Assembly (NCBI GenBank): GCA_947449015.1
Contig: CANFQA010000007.1
Coordinates: 1 to 64,000, forward strand
DNA from: Microthrixaceae bacterium
GTDB taxonomy: Bacteria > Actinomycetota > Acidimicrobiia > Acidimicrobiales > Acidimicrobilacustridaceae
Direction of reading: 5' to 3'
DNA length: 64,000 nucleotides
Shown here one piece after another: positions 30,185-40,036 of this stretch; position 1 is the first letter of the stretch; every line of letters begins with the position of its first letter. The position numbers were made by a program, and so were the translations under genes. The notes under the pieces were generated by a model. It saw only the letters and a program-made list of their open reading frames with translations, was not told the origin of the DNA and searched no databases.

Positions 30185-32875
30185 TCAGCCCTTGGCTGCG
30201 GCCCATGAGTCGCCCGAGGAGAGGTTGACCTCGAGCGGGACTCGCAGATCGAATGCGCCGGACATCGCTTCGAGCACAAGCGCAGTGACTGGTTCGAGAT
30301 CTGCTGGCGGCACCTCGCAGATGACTTCATCGTGCACCTGCAAGATGAGCCGGGTGTCGCCGCCAGACTGCTCAAGCAGTTGATCGAGGCGCACGAGCGC
30401 CACCTTGAAGATGTCGGCGGCAAGACCTTGAATACCTGCGTTCATGGCCTGTCGCTCGCCAGCCTGACGGATGCGGAAGTTGGACGAGGCCAGTTCAGGG
30501 ATCTGACGGCGACGACCGAACAGCGTCTCGGTGTAGCCGCGTTCGCGCGCCTCGGCGACGGTGCGGTCCATATACGCGTGCACAGCAGGGAACGCCTCGA
30601 AATACGCATCGAGGATCTGCTGTGCCTCGCCGACCCCGACGCCCAAACGCTGCGCCAGCCCGTAGGCCTCCATGCCGTAGGCGAGCCCGTAGCTGACCAT
30701 TTTGGCCTTTGAGCGTTGTTCAAGCGTGACCGAGGTTGGGTCGACATCGAACACGCGCGCCGCAGTCGCGTTGTGGATGTCCTGTCCCGATTCGAATGCC
30801 CCGATAAGCCCAGGGTCCTCAGCCAGATGCGCGATGCAACGCAACTCGATCTGGTTGTAATCGGCAATCAGAAGCGTGTAGCCCTCGGCCGGCACGAATG
30901 CCCGTCGGAAGGTACGTCCGAGCTCTGAACGCACCGGAATGTTGTGCAGGTTGGGAGCGTCGGAACTGAGGCGACCGGTACGGGCAACCGTCTGATTAAA
31001 CGTGGCGTGGATGCGACCATCGGGAGCCACTTCAGCAAGCAGTCCCTCGCCGTAGGTGGATCGCAACTTCTCCACCTCTCGATACGACAGGAGGTGTTCG
31101 ACAATAGGGTGCTGACCACGGAGTTTTTCGAGCGAAGCAGCATCGGTGGAGTAGCCGGTCTTGGTCTTCTTCTGCGGCGTGAGGCCGAGTCGATCGAAGA
31201 GGATCTCACGCAGCTTCACCGTGGAGTTCACATTGAACTCCTCACCGGCATCCGCGCAGATCAGTGTGCGCAGTTCATCGCAGCGCGCCGTGAGTTCGGT
31301 GTTGAGTCGGCGTAGTTCGATGACGTCAACACCAACCCCGAGGATTTCCATTCGCGCCAGTACACGAATGAGCGGAACCTCGATCTCCCGGTTCAACTGA
31401 CTCAACCCACGTGACTCGAGCGCCTCGGCCAGCGGAGCGATCAGCGCAGCAATGCCAAGCGCACGCCGAGCAGCAGTCTGCGCGTCGGCCCCTGCATCGC
31501 CGCCGCCGTCGAGATCGAGTTGACCGCTCGGTGCAGTGTCATCGACGGGAAGCACCGCATTGGCGAATCGGGCGACGAGATCAGTGAGTTCGTAACGAGA
31601 CTCGGCGGGATCAATGAGATAGGCCGCGATCATCGTGTCAAGTGACAGCGACCGGAGATCGACGTCGAAAGCATGAAGACTGCGGATCAACGCTTTGGCG
31701 TCATGGGCCACGATGGGGCGACCAGCTGAACCGACAAGCGCGGCCAGTTGTTCGAGCACGGTGGGATCGGCGAGCACCGAAGCAGGTATCCATGCCACGT
31801 CCGCGCTGGCGGCATCAGTCACAAGCGCCAGTCCCTCAAAGCTGGAGCGGCCTTCGACTCCGCTCCAGGCACCAGACACGGCAAGCGGCTCCGTGCTGTC
31901 GGCCAGCAGACGCAGGACACCAGCGGCGTCGACGGGGCGGGTGAGATCCGAGCGCTCTGCTTCAAGCACCGACTCATTCGTGCTGACTGATGGCGTATCG
32001 GTCTCGCCGAGGACCTCGAGCATGCGCTCATAGAGCGCTCGAAATTCGAAGAAATCAAAGACCTGTCGAACTTCGGCAAGGTCGTAATCGCCAATACGAA
32101 GATCATCGGGGTTCACATCAACCGGAGCGTCAAGACGAAGTTGCATCAACTCCACGTTGATGCGCGCCTTGTCCTCGTTCTCGGCAAGGTTCTGCCTGAG
32201 CTTCGGTGTGAGTTCGTCGAGATTCGCGTAGATGCCGTCGATACCGCCGTAGGTGGTGATGAGCTTGGCTGCGGTCTTCTCCCCCACGCCCGGGACGCCC
32301 GGAAGGTTGTCGGAGGGATCACCGCGAAGAGCGGCGTACTCGACATAGTTGGACGGGGTGACACCAGTGCGTTCGAGGATGCCGGCCTCGTCGTAGAGCG
32401 CGTAATCCGAGACGCCACGCTTGTTGTAGAGAACCCGGATATGGGGATCATGCACCAGCTGGTAGCTATCTCGATCCCCTGTGACGATGATGACATCGTC
32501 TCCTCGAGCCTCGGCCTGCGTGGCCAGGGTGGCGATGATGTCATCGGCTTCGAAACCGACAAGGTCAAGCACGGGCACATGGAGTACTTCGACAACCTGA
32601 CGCACCAGACCCATCTGCTGACGCAGGATGTCCGGCGATGCCTCCCGGTTCGCCTTGTAACTGTCGAGGGCGATGTGGCGGAACGTCGGTTCTGGACGAT
32701 CGAAGACGACGGCGAGATGGTCGGGACGTTGGTCGCGCAGGAGGTTGATCAACATCGAGGTGAAGCCATAGACCGCGTTGGTGACCTGGCCTGAGGCCGT
32801 CGCCATATCGGTGGGCAGCGCGAAGAACGCCCGATAGGTGAGCGAGTTGCCATCGATGAGCATGAGCGTCGACAT
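30185..32875 (-). CDS. polA: DNA polymerase I
   Basis: 5' nuclease domain (LMLIDGNSLTYRAFFALP) and polymerase motifs A/B/C (LLIADYNQIELR, QRSKAKMVSYGLAYGM, LILQVHDEVICEV). Confidence 0.97.
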   Translation of the reverse strand: MSTLMLIDGNSLTYRAFFALPTDMATASGQVTNAVYGFTSMLINLLRDQRPDHLAVVFDRPEPTFRHIALDSYKANREASPDILRQQMGLVRQVVEVLHVPVLDLVGFEADDIIATLATQAEARGDDVIIVTGDRDSYQLVHDPHIRVLYNKRGVSDYALYDEAGILERTGVTPSNYVEYAALRGDPSDNLPGVPGVGEKTAAKLITTYGGIDGIYANLDELTPKLRQNLAENEDKARINVELMQLRLDAPVDVNPDDLRIGDYDLAEVRQVFDFFEFRALYERMLEVLGETDTPSVSTNESVLEAERSDLTRPVDAAGVLRLLADSTEPLAVSGAWSGVEGRSSFEGLALVTDAASADVAWIPASVLADPTVLEQLAALVGSAGRPIVAHDAKALIRSLHAFDVDLRSLSLDTMIAAYLIDPAESRYELTDLVARFANAVLPVDDTAPSGQLDLDGGGDAGADAQTAARRALGIAALIAPLAEALESRGLSQLNREIEVPLIRVLARMEILGVGVDVIELRRLNTELTARCDELRTLICADAGEEFNVNSTVKLREILFDRLGLTPQKKTKTGYSTDAASLEKLRGQHPIVEHLLSYREVEKLRSTYGEGLLAEVAPDGRIHATFNQTVARTGRLSSDAPNLHNIPVRSELGRTFRRAFVPAEGYTLLIADYNQIELRCIAHLAEDPGLIGAFESGQDIHNATAARVFDVDPTSVTLEQRSKAKMVSYGLAYGMEAYGLAQRLGVGVGEAQQILDAYFEAFPAVHAYMDRTVAEARERGYTETLFGRRRQIPELASSNFRIRQAGERQAMNAGIQGLAADIFKVALVRLDQLLEQSGGDTRLILQVHDEVICEVPPADLEPVTALVLEAMSGAFDLRVPLEVNLSSGDSWAAAKG

Positions 32876-33465
32876 CAGGATCCTTCGGGTCGGAGGTTGC
32901 CGGCGAGCACCTGCTCGGCCACGGCCTGCATAGTGGTGCGCTCGCTCATGGCGGTGCGCTGAATGAACGAGAAAGCATCCGATTCGCTGAGACCCTGCGA
33001 ATCAATGAGAAAACCCTTGGCGCGATCGATCAACTTTCGCGCCACAAGTTGATCCTCAAGCGACTCGGATCGTTCGCTGAGTTCCTTGATCTCACGGAAG
33101 CGGCCGATTGCGACCTCAATGGCCGGCACGAGTTCGCTGCGCTGGAACGGCTTGACGAGATAGGCAAGCGCGCCTGCGTCACGTGCCTCTTCGATGAGAT
33201 CTCGTTGAGAGAAGGCCGTAAGGATCAGCACTGCACAGACCCGATCACTGGTGAGTTCACGGGCCACCGACAGTCCATCAAGCCCGGGCATCTTGATATC
33301 AAGGACGGCGATATCAGGTGACAGTGAACGGACGAGCTCAACGGCTTCATCACCGCGACCGGTCTCGCCCACGACCTCATACCCCTCTTCCTCAAGGGTC
33401 TCTTTGAGATCGAGTCGGATAATCGCCTCATCTTCGGCGAGAACGATACGGACCGGCACCGACAT
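32875..33465 (-). CDS. response regulator with ANTAR RNA-binding domain (PdtaR-like)
   Basis: Receiver domain (LAEDEAIIRLD...VLDIKMPGLDG...LTAF...KPF) plus ANTAR (RKLIDRAKGFLIDSQGLSESDAFSFIQRTAM). Confidence 0.92.
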   Translation of the reverse strand: MSVPVRIVLAEDEAIIRLDLKETLEEEGYEVVGETGRGDEAVELVRSLSPDIAVLDIKMPGLDGLSVARELTSDRVCAVLILTAFSQRDLIEEARDAGALAYLVKPFQRSELVPAIEVAIGRFREIKELSERSESLEDQLVARKLIDRAKGFLIDSQGLSESDAFSFIQRTAMSERTTMQAVAEQVLAGNLRPEGS

Positions 33466-33566
33466 CGCTTCACTCGCCCCTTCATGTGATTGGCGGTCAC
33501 GGGACACAGCTGTGGCCCGCTGACTCCGATGAACAAACCTCGATCGTACTTGGAGAGACGGGGCGG

Positions 33567-33861
33567 TCACTCGGAGAGTTCGTTGAGACGATCGAGCAGA
33601 TCGTCCTGCTGCTGTTCGAGCCTGGCAATGTCGCCGACGACCTCACTGCGATGCCGTCCCATGGCCTCGGCGTGACGAGACGCCTCACGATGTTCACGCT
33701 CGGCCAACGGCGTCTCCGAAACCAGCGATCGCAGTCGGGCGTCGTCCGCCTCGTCTGCGAGGCTCGTGAACTGCTCGTCGACCAGCACCAATTCACGGCG
33801 CAACTCCCGCAACTGCGAAGAAAGCTCGCTCAATCGCCGTTCGAGGAGGTTCCGGTTCACC
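33567..33861 (-). CDS. small coiled-coil hypothetical protein (98 aa)
   Basis: Start GTG 33859-33861 preceded by TACACT-N6; MNRNLLERRLSELSSQLRELRRELVLVDEQFTSLADEADDARLR... Confidence 0.7.
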
Positions 33862-33972
33862 GCCGAAGTGTACGACCCCGTTTCGGTCAGGAGACGAGAC
33901 ATTGCCAGCCGGTTACCAGCGAGTAGCCCCGGGCAGTTCCGCTCGATTGGTAGCGTGAGGAAAGCACCACCC

Positions 33973-34056
33973 GCGGCGGTGCTGGAACTGGCATACAGGG
34001 CGGGCTCAAACCCCGCTGCCCGTAAGGGCTTGAGGGTTCGAATCCCTCCCGCCGCA
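33973..34056 (+). tRNA. tRNA-Leu (anticodon CAA)
   Basis: Acceptor GCGGCGG/CCGCCGC, anticodon stem GCGGG-CTCAAAC-CCCGC, long variable arm TGCCCGTAAGGGCTTG, T arm GAGGG-TTCGAAT-CCCTC. Confidence 0.92.
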
Positions 34057-34106
34057 CAACTCACCCGAGACTCCCCGCCGGGCTGACCGTAAAGGACTAC
34101 TCCTCG

Positions 34107-35282
34107 ATGATCGTGTTCACCTTCCCCGGCCAGGGTTCCCAGAAGCCGGGAATGGGAGAGCCATGGAGGGACCATCCGAGCTGGGAACTTGTCGACGAGG
34201 CCTCGGCAGTTCTCGGGCGGGATCTCGGGGCACTGCTTTTACACACCGAGGCCACAGAACTCACCCGCACCGATAACGCGCAGCTCTCCACGTTCCTCAC
34301 AAGCCTGCTGGTGCTCGATGCCGTCGAACGTCTCGGCGTCGAACCGGCCGCCGCTGCAGGACACAGTCTCGGCGAATACAGCGCGCTGGTTGCCTCGGGT
34401 TCGCTTTCATTCGAGGACGGTCTGCGCCTCGTTCACGCTCGTGGCTCCGCGATGCTCCAAGCCACCACCGCACAAACCGGCACCATGGCCGCGGTGCTCG
34501 GACTCGACGACGACGACGTCGAAGTTGCCTGCGCGCGATGTGAGAGCGACGTCTGGGTGGCCAACTACAACGCACCCGGGCAGGTCGTGATTGCTGGTTC
34601 ACCCGAAGGGGTCGCGGACGCATCCGCGATCGCCAAGGAACTCGGCGCCAAAAAAGTCATGTCCATGGCGGTGAGCGGCGCGTTCCACACACCGTTTATG
34701 GCTCCGGCGCGGCCCGAACTTCGCGCTGCCATCGATACTGCCGATCTCCGTGAAGCCGAACTACCGGTTTACGCAAACGTGGACGCCCGTCCGCACCTTT
34801 CGGGAAGCGAATGGTCAGGCCTGCTCGGCGCGCAGCTGTGCAGCCCAGTGCGCTGGCGCCAAACCCTGCACAACCTTGGCGACGCCGGTGCCACCGTCGT
34901 TGTTGAGCTTGGACCGGGAGGCGTTCTCACCGGGATGGCCAAACGCACCCTCAACGGGGCGTCCACGCTGAGCGTCGCCACCCCTGCTGATCTCGACAAG
35001 CTGCTCAACCTGCTGGCCACCCCAAGCGACTCCGGGGCCGGCATCGGCGAAGGAGAACATCTCTTCGCCACCGAACGCATGGTGGTGAGCCCAGCCGCTG
35101 GGGTTTTCACACCGACGCCCGAGATTGGCCCGGGATTCACACTCACTCCCGGTTGCGTTCTTGGCACCGTCGGAGAACACGAGGTGCGCTCACCTTTCCA
35201 TGGCACGCTGATGAACATGCTCGCTGTCGAGGGAGAACGCGTGACAACCAGCCAACCCATCGCCTGGTTGCGTTCCGCATGA
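34107..35282 (+). CDS. fabD: malonyl CoA-ACP transacylase with C-terminal biotinyl/lipoyl-like extension
   Basis: FTFPGQGSQKPGMG, AGHSLGEYSALVASG; extra C-terminal module ...EVRSPFHGTLMNMLAVEGERVTTSQPIAWL. Confidence 0.93.
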   Translation: MIVFTFPGQGSQKPGMGEPWRDHPSWELVDEASAVLGRDLGALLLHTEATELTRTDNAQLSTFLTSLLVLDAVERLGVEPAAAAGHSLGEYSALVASGSLSFEDGLRLVHARGSAMLQATTAQTGTMAAVLGLDDDDVEVACARCESDVWVANYNAPGQVVIAGSPEGVADASAIAKELGAKKVMSMAVSGAFHTPFMAPARPELRAAIDTADLREAELPVYANVDARPHLSGSEWSGLLGAQLCSPVRWRQTLHNLGDAGATVVVELGPGGVLTGMAKRTLNGASTLSVATPADLDKLLNLLATPSDSGAGIGEGEHLFATERMVVSPAAGVFTPTPEIGPGFTLTPGCVLGTVGEHEVRSPFHGTLMNMLAVEGERVTTSQPIAWLRSA

Positions 35283-36244
35283 CCACACAACGTCACCGCG
35301 ACGGCGGCGCGACCATCATTGGCTGGGGAACCGCGTTGCCCGATCGAATCGTCACCAACGCCGACTTCGAGGCTCGACTCGATACCACCGACGAGTGGAT
35401 CACTGAACGAACCGGTATTCGAGAGCGCCGGCACGGAAGTACCACTGCAGCACTCGCCGTTGAGGCTGGTCGTGCCGCACTCGATATGGCTGGGCTCACT
35501 GGCGACGACATCGACTTCGTGCTGCTCGCCACCACCAGTCCCGACTACCAGATTCCCTCCACCGCCTCTCAGGTGCAGGAAGAACTTTCCGTTCGCGGCG
35601 GAGCCTGCGACATCAATGCGGCATGCTCGGGATTCGTGTACGGACTGGTGCAGGCCCACGGGCTCATCGCCATGGGGTTGCAGCGGGTATTGCTTATCGG
35701 TGCAGAGACTCTCTCGCGTGTCACTGACCAGCAGGACCGCAATACCGCCATCCTTTTCGGCGACGGGGCTGGGGCTGTCGTGCTCGAAGCCTGCGAGAAC
35801 GATCAACTCCTCTCGTTCGACCTCGGCTCGGATGGCTCAGCGCGCACCCTGCTCGATGCCCCCATTGGTGGCTACATCGCAATGAACGGCAAGGAGGTGT
35901 TCCGTCGCGCGGTGACCGTCATGGTTGACAGTGCGCGGGTATCGATGGCCGATGCCGGAATCACCAGCGAAGAGCTCGCCCTGGTTGTTCCCCATCAGGC
36001 AAACATCCGCATCATTGAGGCGGCTTGCTCCCGCCTCGACATCACTGCCGATCGGGTCTCAACCGTGTTGCAGGAAACCGGAAACACCTCATCGGCATCG
36101 ATCCCACTGGCACTCGTTCGAGCTCTTGAGAACGGCCGCGTCGCCGCCGATGATCTCGTGCTCCTCGTCGGCTTCGGTGCCGGCATGAGTTGGGCCAGTG
36201 CCGTGCTTCGTTGGACCGGTCGAATTCCGGAGGGAAAATCATGA
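35279..36244 (+). CDS. fabH: 3-oxoacyl-ACP synthase III
   Basis: DTTDEWITERTGIRERR, ACSGFVYGL, PHQANIRII; ATGA overlap with fabD. Confidence 0.93.
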   Translation: MTTQRHRDGGATIIGWGTALPDRIVTNADFEARLDTTDEWITERTGIRERRHGSTTAALAVEAGRAALDMAGLTGDDIDFVLLATTSPDYQIPSTASQVQEELSVRGGACDINAACSGFVYGLVQAHGLIAMGLQRVLLIGAETLSRVTDQQDRNTAILFGDGAGAVVLEACENDQLLSFDLGSDGSARTLLDAPIGGYIAMNGKEVFRRAVTVMVDSARVSMADAGITSEELALVVPHQANIRIIEAACSRLDITADRVSTVLQETGNTSSASIPLALVRALENGRVAADDLVLLVGFGAGMSWASAVLRWTGRIPEGKS

Positions 36245-36954
36245 GTCGTGTCGTGCTTGTCACCGGTGGAAACCGCGGAATCGGTCTTGCCTGTGCCCGG
36301 TCATTCGCAGCCCAAGGCGACCGTGTTGCCATCACCTACCGCGGTGAACCACCAGCCGATGCCACAGATCTGTTGTGCGTTCGATGTGATGTCACCGACA
36401 CCCAATCCGTCGATGCCGCGTTCACCGAGGTTGAGGCTGCGCTCGGAGGAGTTGAGATCCTCGTATCGAACGCCGGGATGACAGCGGACATGCTCATCTT
36501 GCGCATGGGCACCGACGACTTCGCCTCAGTGCTCGACGCCAACCTCACCGGCGGATTCCGGGTGGCGAAACGCGCCATCAAGTCAATGATGCGAGCACGA
36601 TTTGGTCGGATCATCTTCATCGGATCCGTGGTCGGCTCCACCGGTCAGGCTGGACAAGCCAACTACGCAGCCTCCAAAGCCGGACTCATCGGACTGGCCA
36701 GATCGCTCGCACGGGAATTCGCTTCCAGATCAGTCACCGTCAATGTGGTCGCTCCAGGACCAGTCGAAACCGACATGTTCGCCGCCGTCGCAGACGACAC
36801 CCGCGCCGCGATCGCGCAGGCTGTGCCGCTCGGGCGCCTCGCCACCGCTGATGAAATCGCCGCCGCAGTGACCTTCCTCGCTTCGGACGCCGCTGGCTAC
36901 ATCACCGGCGCCGTGTTGCCCGTCGATGGCGGCCTTGGCATGGGCGCGACCTGA
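36241..36954 (+). CDS. fabG: 3-oxoacyl-ACP reductase
   Basis: SDR motifs VTGGNRGIGLA, NYAASKAGL; within FAS-II cluster, ATGA-type overlap. Confidence 0.92.
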   Translation: MSRVVLVTGGNRGIGLACARSFAAQGDRVAITYRGEPPADATDLLCVRCDVTDTQSVDAAFTEVEAALGGVEILVSNAGMTADMLILRMGTDDFASVLDANLTGGFRVAKRAIKSMMRARFGRIIFIGSVVGSTGQAGQANYAASKAGLIGLARSLAREFASRSVTVNVVAPGPVETDMFAAVADDTRAAIAQAVPLGRLATADEIAAAVTFLASDAAGYITGAVLPVDGGLGMGAT

Positions 36955-37072
36955 GGACCAAGGTCACAGCGCAGCGCCGCGACCTGCATCACTACGACCA
37001 CTAGCGTGGGGGCACAGGACACATCGTCCGACACGTTCAACCCACCCAACCTGCAACTGCAAGGAGCATCAG

Positions 37073-37309
37073 ATGAGTGACGAAGCATTCGAAAAGTTCA
37101 AGGCCTGCGCCGTGAAGGTCCTTTCGGTGAATGCCGATCAGGTCACCATGGAAGCGCGTTTCGGCGAGGATCTCGACGCCGACAGTCTCGACCTCGTTGA
37201 GCTCGTCATGGAACTCGAGGAAGTCTTCGACGTGAGTGTCGATGAGTCTGAACTCGAGGGCATCGAAACCGTAGGCCAGGCCTTCGAGTTGGTCACCTCC
37301 AAGCAGTGA
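37073..37309 (+). CDS. acpP: acyl carrier protein
   Basis: GEDLDADSLDLVELVMELEEVFDV phosphopantetheine motif DSL; SD AAGGAG. Confidence 0.95.
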   Translation: MSDEAFEKFKACAVKVLSVNADQVTMEARFGEDLDADSLDLVELVMELEEVFDVSVDESELEGIETVGQAFELVTSKQ

Positions 37310-38484
37310 TGGAGCCGCGTCGCGTCGCGATCACCGGCATCGGTGTTGTCAGCCCCTGCGGTATGGGCGTTGACGCATTCTGGAACGGGCTTCTTTCCCC
37401 CGCTCCCGAGGGATTGCGACATGTCCACGATTTCGACCCGCTGCCATTTTTCGACAACCCGAAGGATGCTCGTCGTAGCGACCGCTTCAGCCAGTTCGCG
37501 ATTGCCGCAGCGGCCGAGGCGCTCGCCATGGCCGGCGACATCGGTGGTGACCCTGCGCGTCACGGGGTCTGGATCGGCACCGGGATCGGTGGTCTCACAA
37601 CCCTTGAGGAACAGATCCTCGTCCAAGACCACAAAGGCCCTCGCCGCGTCAGCCCATTCCTTGTGCCGATGCTCATGGCCAATGCTGCGTCAGCTGCGGT
37701 GTCAATGCGCTACGGCTGGCAGGGCCCATGCGAAACCACCTGCACGGCATGCGCTGCGGGAACTCAAGCCATTGGCAACGCCTTCAATCTGATCCGCCAT
37801 GGGCGATGCGACGCAGTCATCACCGGCTCCTCAGAGGCGGCCATGACCCCCACAGGAATCGCCGGATTCACCAACATGACTGCCATGTCAGGCGAATGTC
37901 TTTCTCGTCCCTTTGATCGCGATCGTGATGGGTTCGTGCTCGCCGAGGGCGCCGGCGTCCTTGTGCTCGAGGAATGGAACTCTGCGATCGAGCGCGGGGC
38001 GACGATCCTCGCCGAGGTCATGGGTGCCGCCTCCAACGCGGATGCCCACCACATCACTGCACCCTCCCCCGGCGGCGTGGGTGCCATCGCCTGTATGCGT
38101 ATGGCGATTGACGACGCCGGCCTCACCCCAGCCGACATCGCACATGTCAATGCTCACGGAACCTCCACTCCACTCAACGATGCCGCCGAAGCAGCCGCCA
38201 TTGACAACGTGTTCGGACCCGCAGGGCCCCCGGTCACTTCCATCAAGGGGGTCACCGGGCACTCGTTGGGCGCTGCCGGTGCTCTCGAAGCTGTGTCGAT
38301 CGTGTTGGCCATGCAGAAGGGTTTCCTTCCACCCACCACTGGCTATGCCAACCCCGATCCCCAGATGGCACCGATCGATATCGTCACCGGCGAAGGCCGC
38401 CCGTGGACACCAGGACCGACACTGTCAAACAGTTTCGGGTTCGGCGGACACAATGGCTGCATCGTGATCGGCCCGGCGAACTAA
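37309..38484 (+). CDS. fabF: 3-oxoacyl-ACP synthase II
   Basis: RRVAITGIGVVSPCGMGVDAFW, TACAAGTQAIG, HGTSTPLND, GHSLGAAG. Confidence 0.95.
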   Translation: MEPRRVAITGIGVVSPCGMGVDAFWNGLLSPAPEGLRHVHDFDPLPFFDNPKDARRSDRFSQFAIAAAAEALAMAGDIGGDPARHGVWIGTGIGGLTTLEEQILVQDHKGPRRVSPFLVPMLMANAASAAVSMRYGWQGPCETTCTACAAGTQAIGNAFNLIRHGRCDAVITGSSEAAMTPTGIAGFTNMTAMSGECLSRPFDRDRDGFVLAEGAGVLVLEEWNSAIERGATILAEVMGAASNADAHHITAPSPGGVGAIACMRMAIDDAGLTPADIAHVNAHGTSTPLNDAAEAAAIDNVFGPAGPPVTSIKGVTGHSLGAAGALEAVSIVLAMQKGFLPPTTGYANPDPQMAPIDIVTGEGRPWTPGPTLSNSFGFGGHNGCIVIGPAN

Positions 38485-38500
38485 GGGTCGTCGCCGACCC
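38485..38500. terminator. short hairpin GGGTCG-TCGC-CGACCC between convergent fabF and ogt
   Basis: 6-bp perfect stem directly after fabF stop; no T-run. Confidence 0.4.
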
Positions 38501-38506
38501 AACGCG

Positions 38507-38995
38507 CTAGTCCACGCGCTGTGCGAGCGCCTCATGGTCGAGCAGCCACTGCTTTGCGCTGACTCCACCGCCATAGTGACCAACCACCCCACCGGCTCGC
38601 AGCACTCGATGGCAGGGCACGATCACCGCAATTGGATTGAGACCCATGGTCGTGCCGACAGACCGAAAGGCCTTCGGCCGACCAGCCATCGTCGCCAATT
38701 CGCCGTAACTGATTGAAGTCCCGTAGGGCACGGTTTCGAGAGCGGCAAGAACATCACCTCGAAATCCACTGCGGGCTGAACGATCGAGTGTGACGGTGAA
38801 AATTTCTCGATCGCCGGCGAAGTACTCGCCGAGCTCGGAAATCGCCTGATCACAATGCCTCGCTGCCACCGATGAGTCAGTCCCGCTGTGATTTTTTGCT
38901 CGGCTGCTCGTGCCGAAGTCGACTCTCGCCACACCGATGTCGTTGGTGACCACACAGAGCGGACCAATCGGTGTGTCGAGCACGCCGATGCTCAT
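38507..38995 (-). CDS. ogt: methylated-DNA--[protein]-cysteine S-methyltransferase
   Basis: IVPCHRVLRAGG active-site motif. Confidence 0.92.
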   Translation of the reverse strand: MSIGVLDTPIGPLCVVTNDIGVARVDFGTSSRAKNHSGTDSSVAARHCDQAISELGEYFAGDREIFTVTLDRSARSGFRGDVLAALETVPYGTSISYGELATMAGRPKAFRSVGTTMGLNPIAVIVPCHRVLRAGGVVGHYGGGVSAKQWLLDHEALAQRVD

Positions 38996-38998
38996 CGC

Positions 38999-39427
38999 TC
39001 AGTCTGCATCCGCAAAGACGAACAGGATCTCGGTTTCGCAGGCCACCTCGCCGCCCACCAGTGCTCGACCCGAACCCTTGCCCGCCCGAGCCGACATGCG
39101 GCCAAGCGTGATCTCCAGCGTCAGCGTGTCGCCGGGGACGACTTGGCGACGGAAACGAGCCTTCTCGACGCCGCCGAACAGCGGAAGTTTCCCGGCATGG
39201 CACTCATCAGAAAGGACCGCATAGGCGCCGAGTTGGGCAATGGCTTCAAGCATCAAGACGCCGGGCAGCGTGGGGCGACCTGGGAAGTGACCGATGAAGA
39301 ACTCCTCGTCGCCGGTGAGATGCCATTGTCCCGTTGCCCCTTCGCCGAGACGGAGTTCCAACACCTCGTCGAGCAGGAGGAACGGGGAGCGATGAGGCAG
39401 AACCTCACTGGGTGCGGGCAGGCTCAT
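38999..39427 (-). CDS. fabZ: 3-hydroxyacyl-ACP dehydratase FabZ-like
   Basis: PHRSPFLLLDEVLEL, GHFPGRPTLPGVLMLEAIAQLGAY. Confidence 0.88.
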   Translation of the reverse strand: MSLPAPSEVLPHRSPFLLLDEVLELRLGEGATGQWHLTGDEEFFIGHFPGRPTLPGVLMLEAIAQLGAYAVLSDECHAGKLPLFGGVEKARFRRQVVPGDTLTLEITLGRMSARAGKGSGRALVGGEVACETEILFVFADAD

Positions 39428-39900
39428 TCGGCAAGTGCAGCAAGCAGGTTGGCAGGCGTGTCCTTCGGGCTGATCTTGTACCAGACCTGCTCGAGTTTGC
39501 CCTTCTCATCGATGAGAAACGCTGAGCGAACAATGCCCATGTATTTCTTGCCGTACATGCTCTTTTCCGCCCACACGCCGAATGCCTCCGACACTGTGTG
39601 CTCGTCATCGGAAAGCAACGTGAAGCCAAGCGAGTACTTGTCGTCGAACTTCTTGAGCTTGGCCGGCAGATCCGGGCTGATGCCGATGATCACCGAGTCG
39701 CCCACCTGATCGGCGATATCGCGCAAACCACAGGACTGGGTGGTGCAACCAGGCGTATCGGCCTTTGGGTAGAAGTACACGAGCACCTTGCGGCCTTTGA
39801 ACTGCGTGAGACTGACCGAATCGCCGTTCTGGTCGAGCAGTTTGATCGACGGAGCCTTCGAACCGGTGGTGAGTTGGCTGGGAGTTGGATTCGCAGTCAT
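39424..39900 (-). CDS. bcp: peroxiredoxin, thioredoxin-dependent thiol peroxidase (BCP)
   Basis: YFYPKADTPGCTTQSCGLRD; start ATG 39898-39900 preceded by TAGCGT-N6. Confidence 0.93.
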   Translation of the reverse strand: MTANPTPSQLTTGSKAPSIKLLDQNGDSVSLTQFKGRKVLVYFYPKADTPGCTTQSCGLRDIADQVGDSVIIGISPDLPAKLKKFDDKYSLGFTLLSDDEHTVSEAFGVWAEKSMYGKKYMGIVRSAFLIDEKGKLEQVWYKISPKDTPANLLAALAE

Positions 39901-39987
39901 GACCAAACGCTAGCGGTCGGAAACTGTCACCAGCGCCCGAGGCATACCTAGTCGCGACCAAACGGGCCGACAGGAACGCAGACGCGA

Positions 39988-40014
39988 CGAAGGGGCGCAC
40001 GAAGCGCCCCTTCG
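39988..40014 (-). terminator. 11-bp-stem hairpin downstream of hup
   Basis: CGAAGGGGCGC-ACGAA-GCGCCCCTTCG perfect inverted repeat between hup and bcp. Confidence 0.7.
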
Positions 40015-40036
40015 ATCGAACTGCTGAGCGGTTGTG

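Noticed and set aside
34769-35806. 345-aa minus-strand ORF
   Set aside because: Antisense to fabD/fabH, both with strong family motifs
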